From Planctomycetales bacterium (GTDB lineage: Bacteria > Planctomycetota > Planctomycetia > Pirellulales > Thermoguttaceae): a stretch of DNA of 5,007 nucleotides. Positions 1-5,007 of the stretch are shown piece after piece. The notes under the pieces were generated by a model, which searched no databases, had not been told where the DNA came from, and worked only from the letters and a program-made list of their open reading frames with translations. Numbering within the stretch: position 1 is the first letter of the stretch; every line of letters starts with the position of its first letter. Made by a program: the position numbers and the translations under genes. The stretch is taken from assembly GCA_007122045.1 (NCBI GenBank), contig SKJM01000143.1:1-5007 (forward strand), written 5' to 3'.

Positions 1-13
1 CACACGGCCGAAC

Positions 14-994
14 ATGAACCATTCTCCGCAACAGCGAGCCTTGATAACCGGCGTGACCGGTTTCGTGGGTGGATTCCTGGCCGAGCGTCTGCTTGCCTGC
101 GGCGATGCCGTCCTGGGCGCTGCGGCCGGGGGGCAGTGGGAGCCCAACAGCTCGGAGAGGATCCAAGGCCGGGTTGAGTTGCTCGCGTGGGACCTGGGCT
201 CCGAAACGGGATTGGGCGACGCGGCACGACAACGGATGGAAGCATTCCAACCCTCGGCCATCTACCACCTGGCCGCCCTGAGCGTACCCGAAGACTGCGG
301 CCGCGACGATCCGCTGCCCGCCGCGATGGCCGTCAACGTGGAGGGCACGCAACGGGTCGTGGAACTGGCCGCCGGGCTGGCCTCGCGCCCCCGGCTGCTG
401 TTTGTCAGTAGTGCCAAGGTGTACGCCCCGGTGGAGGCCCGCAATCCGATCGTCAGGGAAACATCACCCATCGGGCCTCGAACCGCCTACGGCCGCACCA
501 AGCGTGCCGGAGAGGACATCGTCCGGGCGGCCGTCAGCCGCGGCGATTGTCAAGCTGTTGTTGCCCGGGCGTTTCAGCATACCGGGCCGCGGCAAAGCCC
601 TCGCATGATGCTCCCCGAATGGGCGCGCCAATTGGCAGTAGGCGGCAGCGGGCCCGTCGAAGTGAAAACGCGCGATGCGGTCATCGACCTCAGCGACGTT
701 CGCGACGTGGTCCGTGCCTACCGGCTGTTGGTCGAGCGAGGTGAACCGGGCACCGTGTATAATGTCGGCTCCGGCCGGCCGATCCGCAGCGGCGAGGCGC
801 TCGACCTGCTCCGCCGCCTGGCCCGATCCGACCGGCCCATCCGCGAAACGCGACCGGGACCGAAGCAGGAACCCGTTGCCGATACCAGCCGGCTCTGCCA
901 GCAAACCGGCTGGCGCCCGGAAGTGCCGCTCGAACAGACCGTTGCCGATACCTGGGCGTACTGGCGCGAGGTCTGCGGAGCCAGCGGCTCATAA
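14..994 (+). CDS. rmd: Extended SDR sugar-nucleotide reductase, probably GDP-4-dehydro-6-deoxy-D-mannose reductase
   Basis: A 326-residue NAD(P)-dependent epimerase/dehydratase-family enzyme, complete in the window. Seen: the Rossmann nucleotide-binding motif TGVTGFVG (G13, G16, G19), HLAA at 85-88, a VSSAKVY strand (S132/S133, Y137), and the catalytic YGRTK (Y159, K163). The C-terminal substrate half carries RAFQHTGPRQ (185-194), DLSDVRDVVRAY (225-236), VYNVGSG (248-254) and TGWRPEVPLEQTV (298-310). This set is typical of GDP-mannose 4,6-dehydratase/Rmd relatives. The family converts GDP-4-keto-6-deoxymannose to GDP-rhamnose in the cytoplasm for surface polysaccharides. That substrate is inferred; another NDP-sugar reductase or epimerase is possible. 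The start is the first ATG before the Rossmann strand. Only 13 bases precede it and they show no Shine-Dalgarno, so an upstream operon partner such as gmd cannot be judged. Family assignment is firm; the exact reaction is moderate. Confidence 0.88.
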   Translation: MNHSPQQRALITGVTGFVGGFLAERLLACGDAVLGAAAGGQWEPNSSERIQGRVELLAWDLGSETGLGDAARQRMEAFQPSAIYHLAALSVPEDCGRDDPLPAAMAVNVEGTQRVVELAAGLASRPRLLFVSSAKVYAPVEARNPIVRETSPIGPRTAYGRTKRAGEDIVRAAVSRGDCQAVVARAFQHTGPRQSPRMMLPEWARQLAVGGSGPVEVKTRDAVIDLSDVRDVVRAYRLLVERGEPGTVYNVGSGRPIRSGEALDLLRRLARSDRPIRETRPGPKQEPVADTSRLCQQTGWRPEVPLEQTVADTWAYWREVCGASGS

Positions 995-1002
995 GCCGAT
1001 AT

Positions 1003-1085
1003 GTGGGATACACTTCCAGCGTGTCAACAGCATTCGACGCGCCAAACGTGTACCCGATAGCTGACACGCTGGAAGCGTATCCCAC
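1003..1085. repeat. REPIN-like inverted repeat: two 24-nt arms around a 35-nt spacer
   Basis: The left arm (1003-1026) and right arm (1062-1085) are reverse complements at 23 of 24 positions; the one difference is A1012, where the right-arm complement has G. Read outward-in, both arms begin with GTGGGATAC and end with CCAGCGTGTCA. The right arm contains its own small palindrome, ACGC-TTCCA-GCGT, in complement. The left arm keeps a variant, ACAC...GTGT. The 35-nt spacer (1027-1061) can form a weak hairpin, ACGCG (1037-1041) with CGTGT (1047-1051). Arms that start with GTGG, are internally palindromic and lie in inverted pairs match the described architecture of REP doublets moved by REP-associated tyrosine transposases. 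No T-run follows either arm, so an intrinsic terminator is less likely, although the position just after the rmd stop would suit transcript protection. The repeat is certain; the class is inferred. Confidence 0.85.
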
Positions 1086-1108
1086 GACCCGGAGGCGGCA
1101 CGCACGGG

Positions 1109-1114
1109 TATAAT
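1109..1114 (+). promoter_or_regulatory. Isolated consensus -10 box TATAAT
   Basis: A perfect TATAAT lies 125 nt before the antiporter start codon, in otherwise GC-rich intergenic DNA just after the inverted repeat. No recognisable -35 hexamer is found 16-18 bases upstream (the sequence there is GACCCG-like), and there is no TG extension. It could be a distal promoter of the antiporter gene or chance. Confidence 0.25.
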
Positions 1115-1171
1115 GGAAGTGGGACGGTGGACCCGTCAACCCGGCCACGTTGAGAGGATTTGCCGAGGTGG

Positions 1172-1200
1172 TTGACCGATTGGGGCGCTATCGCTATACC
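1172..1200 (+). promoter_or_regulatory. Candidate sigma70-type promoter for nhaP2
   Basis: TTGACC (1172-1177, five of six consensus bases) is separated by exactly 17 bases from TATACC (1195-1200, four of six). Transcription would begin near 1207 and give a leader of about 30 nt that includes the weak GGAAG ribosome site at 1225-1229. Position and spacing suit the antiporter gene well. If the host is a planctomycete, the consensus still generally applies for housekeeping sigma. Assigned by eye only. Confidence 0.45.
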
Positions 1201-1238
1201 GTCAGTGCCCGCAACCGCTAAACCGGAAGAACCCCCGT

Positions 1239-2981
1239 ATGATGCCCATCAACACCCTGATCCTGCTGGCCGGGCTCCTGCTGTTGCTGGGCATCGCCTC
1301 GAGCAAGGTTTCGGCCCGGCTCGGCCTGCCGGTGCTGGTGCTGTTCCTGGTGGTGGGAATGCTGGCGGGCACCGAGGGAATTGGCGGCATCGCGTTCGAA
1401 AACTACCCGCTGGCCCATGGCATCGGCACGGTGGCGCTGGCCATCATCCTGTTCGACGGCGGACTGGGCACGCCCGTGGCATCGGTCCGCCGCGTCTGGC
1501 CTCCGGCCCTGTTGCTGGCCACCGCCGGCGTGCTCGCTACGGCCGTGGTGACCGGCCTGGCGGCCATGTGGATCCTGCAGCTTCCCCTGCTGGAAGGGTT
1601 GCTGCTGGGGAGCATTGTCGGCTCGACCGACGCGGCGGCCGTGTTCGCCATCCTGCGGCACGGCGGCATCACCCTGCCCAAGCGGCTCGCGGCCACGCTG
1701 GAGGTGGAAAGCGCCTCGAACGACCCGATGGCAATTTTCCTGACCATCGGATGCATCGAACTGTTCCTGGGACGGATGGCCTTCGGCCCGGCGCTGCTCG
1801 GGCTGTTCTTGACGCAGATGGGAGTGGGCGCCCTGGTCGGGCTGGCCGTGGGCGGGCTGGCCGTCCGGGTGGTCAACTGGATCAACCTCGACGCCGCCGG
1901 CCTGTATCCGGTGCTCGTGACGGCCTTTGGCCTGCTCACCTTCGGCCTGGCGGCTTGGCTGGGCGGTAGCGGGTTCCTCGCCGCCTACCTGGCCGGCATC
2001 GTCATCGGCAACAGCCGGCTCGTGTTCCAGCGCGGCATCCGCATGTACCACGACGCAACCGCCTGGCTGGCCCAAATCGTCATGTTCGTCGTGCTGGGGT
2101 TACTAAGCTATCCAAGCCGGTTGATCGCGGTCGGCCCGCAGGGACTGCTCATCGGCGTGGTGCTCATCCTGGTGGCCCGGCCCGTCGCCGTGTCGCTCAT
2201 CGCCCCGTGGTTCCGCTTCAACCGGCGCGAAGTGCTGTTTTTCTCGTGGGTGGGCCTGAAAGGCGCGGTGCCGATCACCCTGGCCACCTTTCCCTTGCTG
2301 GCCGAACTTCCCCAGGCCTCCCTGCTGTTCGATGTGGTGTTCTTCGTCGTGGTGCTTTCGGCCTTGGTCCAGGGCTGGACCCTGCCGTGGGTGGCGCGCG
2401 GCCTGGGTCTGGAACGGCCGGCGCCGCCCGCCTCGCCGGTGTCGCTGGAGATCCACTCGCTCCACGACGTGGAGGGCGAAGTGGTCGAGTACACCGTGGA
2501 GCCCGATTCGCGCGTGGCGGGCCGGCTGGTCAGCGAACTGGCGCTGCCCGAGGGCGCCGTCATCGCGATGATCGTCCGGCAGCAGCAGGTCATTCCCCCG
2601 CACGGCAAGACCCGCATCGAACCCGGCGACCACGTCATCCTGGTGCTCCGCCCCGAGAACCGTTTCCTCACCACGCAGATTTTCTCGAGCAAGGAAGCGG
2701 CAGGGCGCGAGCTTCCCTCGCTGGTCGAGTTCCCGCTCCGCCCCACCGTCAAAGTGGGCGAACTGGAGGACGCCTACGGCATCCGGATGGACGCGCCCGC
2801 CGAATGGACCCTGGCCGAGGCGATCCGCCGCCGCCTGGAACCCGAGCAGATCCAGCCCGGCGGCATGGTGCAGTTCGGCCCCATCGCGCTGCACATTCGC
2901 GGCCTCGGCCGAGGCGGCCGAATCGAACAGGTGGGCATGGTGTTCCTGCCGCCCGGCGGCGCTGACGAGGGGGGCGCCTAA
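1239..2981 (+). CDS. nhaP2: K+/H+ antiporter, CPA1 family, NhaP2/CvrA type with RCK-C domain
   Basis: A 580-residue inner-membrane antiporter expected to exchange K+ (or Na+) for protons in pH and volume homeostasis. Seen: about 12-13 hydrophobic segments in residues 5-390. Family motifs in order are LFDGGL (71-76), GSTDAAAVF (128-136, with D131), ESASNDP (157-163, with the N161-D162 pair typical of electroneutral CPA1 exchangers) and SWVGLKGAVPITLAT (336-350). A cytoplasmic tail follows: residues 413-475 form an RCK-C/TrkA-C regulatory domain (VEYTVEPDSRVAG... IEPGDHVILVLRPEN). Residues about 498-570 resemble the CorC/HlyC transporter-associated domain that ends CvrA proteins. Length fits the family. 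Two ATGs stand in tandem (1239, 1242); the first is 9 nt after a weak GGAAG (1225-1229). K341 stands where I recall arginine in relatives. It is transcribed alone, between rmd and the convergent cmr operon. Ion specificity is inferred from family only. Confidence 0.93.
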   Translation: MMPINTLILLAGLLLLLGIASSKVSARLGLPVLVLFLVVGMLAGTEGIGGIAFENYPLAHGIGTVALAIILFDGGLGTPVASVRRVWPPALLLATAGVLATAVVTGLAAMWILQLPLLEGLLLGSIVGSTDAAAVFAILRHGGITLPKRLAATLEVESASNDPMAIFLTIGCIELFLGRMAFGPALLGLFLTQMGVGALVGLAVGGLAVRVVNWINLDAAGLYPVLVTAFGLLTFGLAAWLGGSGFLAAYLAGIVIGNSRLVFQRGIRMYHDATAWLAQIVMFVVLGLLSYPSRLIAVGPQGLLIGVVLILVARPVAVSLIAPWFRFNRREVLFFSWVGLKGAVPITLATFPLLAELPQASLLFDVVFFVVVLSALVQGWTLPWVARGLGLERPAPPASPVSLEIHSLHDVEGEVVEYTVEPDSRVAGRLVSELALPEGAVIAMIVRQQQVIPPHGKTRIEPGDHVILVLRPENRFLTTQIFSSKEAAGRELPSLVEFPLRPTVKVGELEDAYGIRMDAPAEWTLAEAIRRRLEPEQIQPGGMVQFGPIALHIRGLGRGGRIEQVGMVFLPPGGADEGGA

Positions 2982-3016
2982 CCCGGATTATTCATGTAGC
3001 GCGTAGGGTGGGCGCC
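2973..3016. terminator. Possible stem-loop between converging nhaP2 and cmr6
   Basis: GGCGCC at 2973-2978 can pair with GGCGCC at 3011-3016. The stem continues with a T-G wobble, an A-T pair, a one-base bulge (A2981, the last base of the nhaP2 stop codon) and CCC (2982-2984) with GGG (3006-3008), leaving a 21-nt loop. It straddles the only gap (44 nt) between two convergent operons, where a two-way terminator is expected. No T-tract follows on either strand, so it is not a canonical intrinsic terminator. Rho-dependent termination or 3'-end protection are alternatives. Confidence 0.3.
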
Positions 3017-3025
3017 GATGGAGAC

Positions 3026-3847
3026 TCAGGCCTCCGCGCCCGAGCCCGGTTCGGATGCGAGGACCCAATATCCGTATCCGGCCGCCGTCTTCGCGCCCAC
3101 GCCGATCTCCTGAAGGGCGCCGCTGAGCCACTCCCGGCCTTGGCGGGCCGCTTCCGGGTCGCCGCTGAGACTGCCGACCGCGAACGAGTACAGGCTCTCC
3201 GCGCCGACGGCCAGGAAGAAGATCGGCCGGGGCGAGAGATAGTCGGCCGGAGGGGTGTGGGCGGCGAGGTAGTAGGCGGCGAAGACGGGGTTGATCACGT
3301 CCCGCTCGACCCGCGGCACGCCGGCCGGCACGGCGTCGAGGAACACCAAGTCGCCCCGCGATCCCGCGTCGTCGCGCAAACATCCCAAGAGCCGATCGAC
3401 CCGGTCGGCCGGCTGGTCGAGCACGCGCTCGGCATACGCGCGGCAGATTCCCTTGAGCGCCGAGGCCGGAAGGATGGGGAAACCGTACACCGGATGCACG
3501 GTGATCCCACCTCCCAGCAGTTCGTGGGTTCCCAGGCCGACGATCACCCGCCACTCCGGCCGCGCGAACAACACCGTGGCGCCCAGGGCGGCGGCGGTGC
3601 GCTGCCAGCGGGCCTGATGGGCGCGGATTAGCGCCTCCAGGCCGCGGAAATCGGGTTCCAGCGCCCGGCGGTTGTTGAATTCCCGAAGCAACTGGACCTT
3701 GCCGCGCTCGTCGGTATAGGCCAGGTAGCGGTCCATCAACAGGCCAAAGTTGTCGCAGTGCCCTTCGGCCAGTAACGCATCGGCCGTGTCGCGAGCGAAG
3801 GGGTAAGGGGTCGCCCAGGACACCAGCCGCGGCATTCTCCATTTCAT
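3026..3847 (-). CDS. cmr6: Type III-B CRISPR-associated RAMP protein Cmr6
   Basis: A 273-residue RAMP-superfamily (Cas7-like) subunit that caps the Cmr4 filament at the crRNA 3' side of the Cmr effector. Seen: the Cmr6 signature GLGTHELLGGGITVHPVYG (104-122), then FPILPASALKGICRAYA (123-139), which is the RAMP 'PGSSLKG..R' motif with A128 and A130 for the usual G and S. RGDLVFLDAVPA (164-175) and DVINPVFAAYY (183-193) follow. The C-terminal glycine-rich loop is GVGAKTAAGYGYW (249-261). Length is in the usual range. I chose ATG 3847-3845: it overlaps the cmr5 stop as ATGA and has GGAG 8 nt upstream (3859-3856), and homology begins at MPRLV. An internal ATG at 3835 is the alternative. The reading frame runs open further upstream through cmr5, but that stretch has no Cmr6 character. 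Last gene of the operon on this side. Confidence 0.93.
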   Translation of the reverse strand: MKWRMPRLVSWATPYPFARDTADALLAEGHCDNFGLLMDRYLAYTDERGKVQLLREFNNRRALEPDFRGLEALIRAHQARWQRTAAALGATVLFARPEWRVIVGLGTHELLGGGITVHPVYGFPILPASALKGICRAYAERVLDQPADRVDRLLGCLRDDAGSRGDLVFLDAVPAGVPRVERDVINPVFAAYYLAAHTPPADYLSPRPIFFLAVGAESLYSFAVGSLSGDPEAARQGREWLSGALQEIGVGAKTAAGYGYWVLASEPGSGAEA

Positions 3848-4215
3848 GGCTTGTGCTCCAGCAAGGTTCGTAAAGCGACCAAGAACAGCCGGGCCTGCTC
3901 GGCCGCCTCTCGATAGAAGCCGCTGTCGCGCTTGGCCAGAGCCGAGAGCGCGTCCTTGGCGGAAACGCCCATCGTGTCCAGGAGCCAGCCGTCGAGCTGT
4001 CTGGCCAGCACGGTATTCGGGCTTCGATCCCGGTCGTCGCCCTGGGCCTTCAGATAGGCCAGGAGTTGTCCCAGGCCGTGACGATGCAGGAGCATCGGCA
4101 GTTGCCCGGCGATTTGACGGTAGTGCGAGACGATGGTGGCGGTCCTGGCCTGCGCCACCGCCGCCCGGGCCGCCCTCAATGCCGGCGACCTTGCGTCGAG
4201 TGCGGATGCATCCAT
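3844..4215 (-). CDS. cmr5: Type III-B CRISPR-associated small subunit Cmr5
   Basis: A 123-residue, mostly helical protein of the size of Cmr5, the small subunit that stacks with Cas10 along the inner face of the Cmr complex and contacts the crRNA/target duplex. Seen: an alanine-rich N-terminal helix (residues 10-26), YRQIAGQLPMLLHRHGLGQLLAYLKAQG (32-59), matching the Cmr5 pattern of a short helix, 'lP.mi...GL.q.lafl', and then a C-terminal helix (100-121, YREAAEQARLFLVALRTLLE). No catalytic residues are expected. The start ATG (4215-4213) is set by a strong SD, GGAGG, 7 nt upstream; the TGA stop overlaps the cmr6 ATG. The family is divergent in sequence, so the call leans partly on its place between cmr4 and cmr6, which is the standard gene order. 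Confidence 0.9.
   Translation of the reverse strand: MDASALDARSPALRAARAAVAQARTATIVSHYRQIAGQLPMLLHRHGLGQLLAYLKAQGDDRDRSPNTVLARQLDGWLLDTMGVSAKDALSALAKRDSGFYREAAEQARLFLVALRTLLEHKP
3856..3859 (-). promoter_or_regulatory. Ribosome binding site of cmr6, inside cmr5
   Basis: GGAG on the minus strand lies 8 nt before the cmr6 ATG, within the last codons of cmr5. Together with the ATGA overlap (3847-3844) it supports translational coupling and fixes the cmr6 start. Confidence 0.6.
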
Positions 4216-4222
4216 TAGTTCC

Positions 4223-4227
4223 CCTCC
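4223..4227 (-). promoter_or_regulatory. Strong ribosome binding site of cmr5
   Basis: On the minus strand GGAGG directly follows the cmr4 TGA stop and lies 7 nt before the cmr5 ATG. It fixes the cmr5 start and lets ribosomes finishing cmr4 reload at once. It is the clearest Shine-Dalgarno in the window. Confidence 0.75.
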
Positions 4228-5007
4228 TCAAGCGGCATTCGGCCGCAGCCATCGCAGGCGGACGATTCCCTTGCCCAGGGTGCGATCGCCGCCCAGGTGC
4301 ACGTATTCCATTCCGGTCTCCTTCAACCAGCCCAGCGCCGTTTCGGGCGGAGGGCTGCGGGTGTCCTCGGTCTTCCGCGGCAGAGCACCGACGGCCGCGT
4401 AGAACAAGGCCTCCGCCGGCACGAATTCCTCGGTCCACAGCGCGCCTTCCGCAACCGTCCCGGTGGCTGGATCGATCCGCACGCGCGGGACGATTTCGGT
4501 TCGGTGGACCACGAAGTGGCGGAAGGCGTCGTCGGGCAGGACCACCACGGCCTGACGGACCTTCCGGCGCCAGTGTTCGTACGCCGTGTCTTGCGGAAAG
4601 GCGTGGTCGGCCAGCCAGTTTCCCAGGGCCGTCGCCTCCTTACGCGGCTGGGCGGCGAAGCTCAGTTCCTCCAGCACAATCGTTTTTTTGACCGTCACCA
4701 GCGGCGAGTCGGCCGCGACCACCGCCGCCTCAGCCCCGGGCGGCGCCACATCCGGCAGGCCGGAAACGTCCAAACCATACGCCGCCAACTCCCGCCGGTG
4801 AGTCGTCCAGCTTTCCGCGCTGGTGATCCAGGCAAAGACGTCCTTGAGGCTCCGCACCGGGTAGAGCAGCACGCGGGCGTCGGCGAAGGCCAGGCATCCT
4901 TCCTCCCTGGGCACGACCAACGGCGGCGAGCCGAACAGCGCCGCCCATCGCCCCGGCTCGACCCGCGTTCGGACCTGCCAGCGCCAGGCCCCTTTCAGGC
5001 TGCTGGC
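4228..5007 (-). CDS. cmr4: Type III-B CRISPR-associated RAMP protein Cmr4, N-terminus cut by window edge
   Basis: Backbone subunit of the Cmr effector, present in several copies along the crRNA; in the family it cleaves target RNA at 6-nt intervals. The frame is open to the window edge: 259 residues are visible, against about 290 in typical Cmr4, so some 30-45 N-terminal residues are missing. Seen, numbered from the first visible residue: SSLKGAWR (2-9), the end of the RAMP PGSSLKG motif; CLAFADARVLLYPVRSLKDVFAW (38-60), the hallmark Cmr4 block; VLEELSF (111-117); VVHRTEIVPRVRID plus GTVAEGALWTEEFVPAEALFY (166-203), matching the thumb region; and HLGGDRTLGKG (237-247), the C-terminal glycine-rich loop. 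The catalytic aspartate (D26 in Pyrococcus Cmr4) lies outside the window, so RNase competence cannot be judged. A TTG at 4920 is not a credible start because Cmr4 homology extends upstream of it. It ends 12 nt before cmr5. Confidence 0.95.
   Translation of the reverse strand, partial: ASSLKGAWRWQVRTRVEPGRWAALFGSPPLVVPREEGCLAFADARVLLYPVRSLKDVFAWITSAESWTTHRRELAAYGLDVSGLPDVAPPGAEAAVVAADSPLVTVKKTIVLEELSFAAQPRKEATALGNWLADHAFPQDTAYEHWRRKVRQAVVVLPDDAFRHFVVHRTEIVPRVRIDPATGTVAEGALWTEEFVPAEALFYAAVGALPRKTEDTRSPPPETALGWLKETGMEYVHLGGDRTLGKGIVRLRWLRPNAA

Noticed and set aside
757..764. TATAAT-like hexamer inside rmd
   Set aside because: It encodes the conserved Tyr-Asn of VYNVGSG, has no -35 partner and no nearby downstream start, so it is coding sequence.
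873..952. A 14-nt direct repeat CCGTTGCCGATACC (873-886 and 939-952) and an 8-bp inverted repeat CCAGCCGG/CCGGCTGG (885-892, 906-913)
   Set aside because: Both lie within the conserved C-terminal coding part of rmd, where VADT-type codons recur; they are most simply explained by coding sequence at high GC.
1150..1221. Short plus-strand frame (TTG start, 23 codons, TAA at 1219-1221) before nhaP2, a possible leader peptide
   Set aside because: It has no ATG and no convincing ribosome site for the TTG start, and it would span the proximal promoter, so the proximal transcript could not contain it whole. Kept only as a note.
1160..1969. A 269-codon plus-strand open frame overlapping the start of nhaP2
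   Set aside because: Its translation is low-complexity G/R/A/P-rich, with no recognisable family, and it lies one frame off a clearly conserved antiporter. Long chance frames are expected at this GC content.
2982..3025. CRISPR repeats or an array next to the cmr operon
   Set aside because: The 44-nt gap is too short for even two repeat-spacer units and no repeated 25-40 nt unit occurs elsewhere in the window.
4683..4689. A run of seven T (A7 in the cmr4 message), a possible slippage site
   Set aside because: Cmr4 similarity continues in the same frame on both sides (VTVKKTIVLEELSF), the run is not in the phase of a classical -1 slippery heptamer, and no shifted product makes sense.
3846..4691. 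A 281-codon plus-strand open frame opposite cmr5/cmr4
   Set aside because: It is antisense to three confidently assigned cmr genes and its product is arginine/proline-rich without motifs; it mirrors minus-strand codon bias.

Overview
The window is GC-rich bacterial DNA, roughly two-thirds G+C by eye, with tightly packed genes. The organism cannot be fixed from 5 kb. High GC, sparse Shine-Dalgarno signals on the plus-strand genes, and an intergenic repeat of the GTGGGATACRCTTCCAGC type are reminiscent of Planctomycetota (Pirellulales-like). That is an impression, not a demonstrated placement.

Layout. (1) 14-994, plus strand: a complete extended short-chain dehydrogenase/reductase that best resembles a GDP-4-dehydro-6-deoxy-D-mannose reductase (Rmd type), which makes nucleotide-activated deoxysugars. 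(2) 995-1238: a 244-nt intergenic region. It holds a near-perfect 24-nt inverted repeat (1003-1026 / 1062-1085, 23 of 24 matching) that looks like a REP doublet (REPIN-like), an isolated TATAAT, and a better sigma70-type promoter (TTGACC-N17-TATACC) just before the next gene. (3) 1239-2981, plus strand: a complete CPA1 K+/H+ antiporter of the NhaP2/CvrA type, with a membrane domain, an RCK-C (TrkA-C) domain and a C-terminal CorC/HlyC-like domain. (4) 2982-3025: a 44-nt gap between converging genes, overlapped by a possible stem-loop. (5) 3026-5007, minus strand: the 3' half of a type III-B CRISPR-Cas (Cmr) operon, transcribed cmr4 -> cmr5 -> cmr6. cmr4 is cut by the window edge; cmr5 and cmr6 are complete.

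How the genes work together. Cmr4 (backbone and target-RNA-cleaving subunit), Cmr5 (small helical subunit) and Cmr6 (capping RAMP subunit) are components of one crRNA-guided effector. They are translationally linked here: a strong SD lies in the 12-nt cmr4-cmr5 gap, and cmr5 and cmr6 overlap by an ATGA. cmr1, cas10/cmr2 and cmr3 would be expected beyond base 5007. No CRISPR array, cas1/cas2 or ancillary nuclease lies in the window. The sugar reductase and antiporter are housekeeping-type genes with no evident functional link to the defence operon. The convergent junction near 2982-3025 is therefore the likely boundary between host backbone and defence locus. I see no wholly undescribed system here; the inverted repeat is the least explained element.
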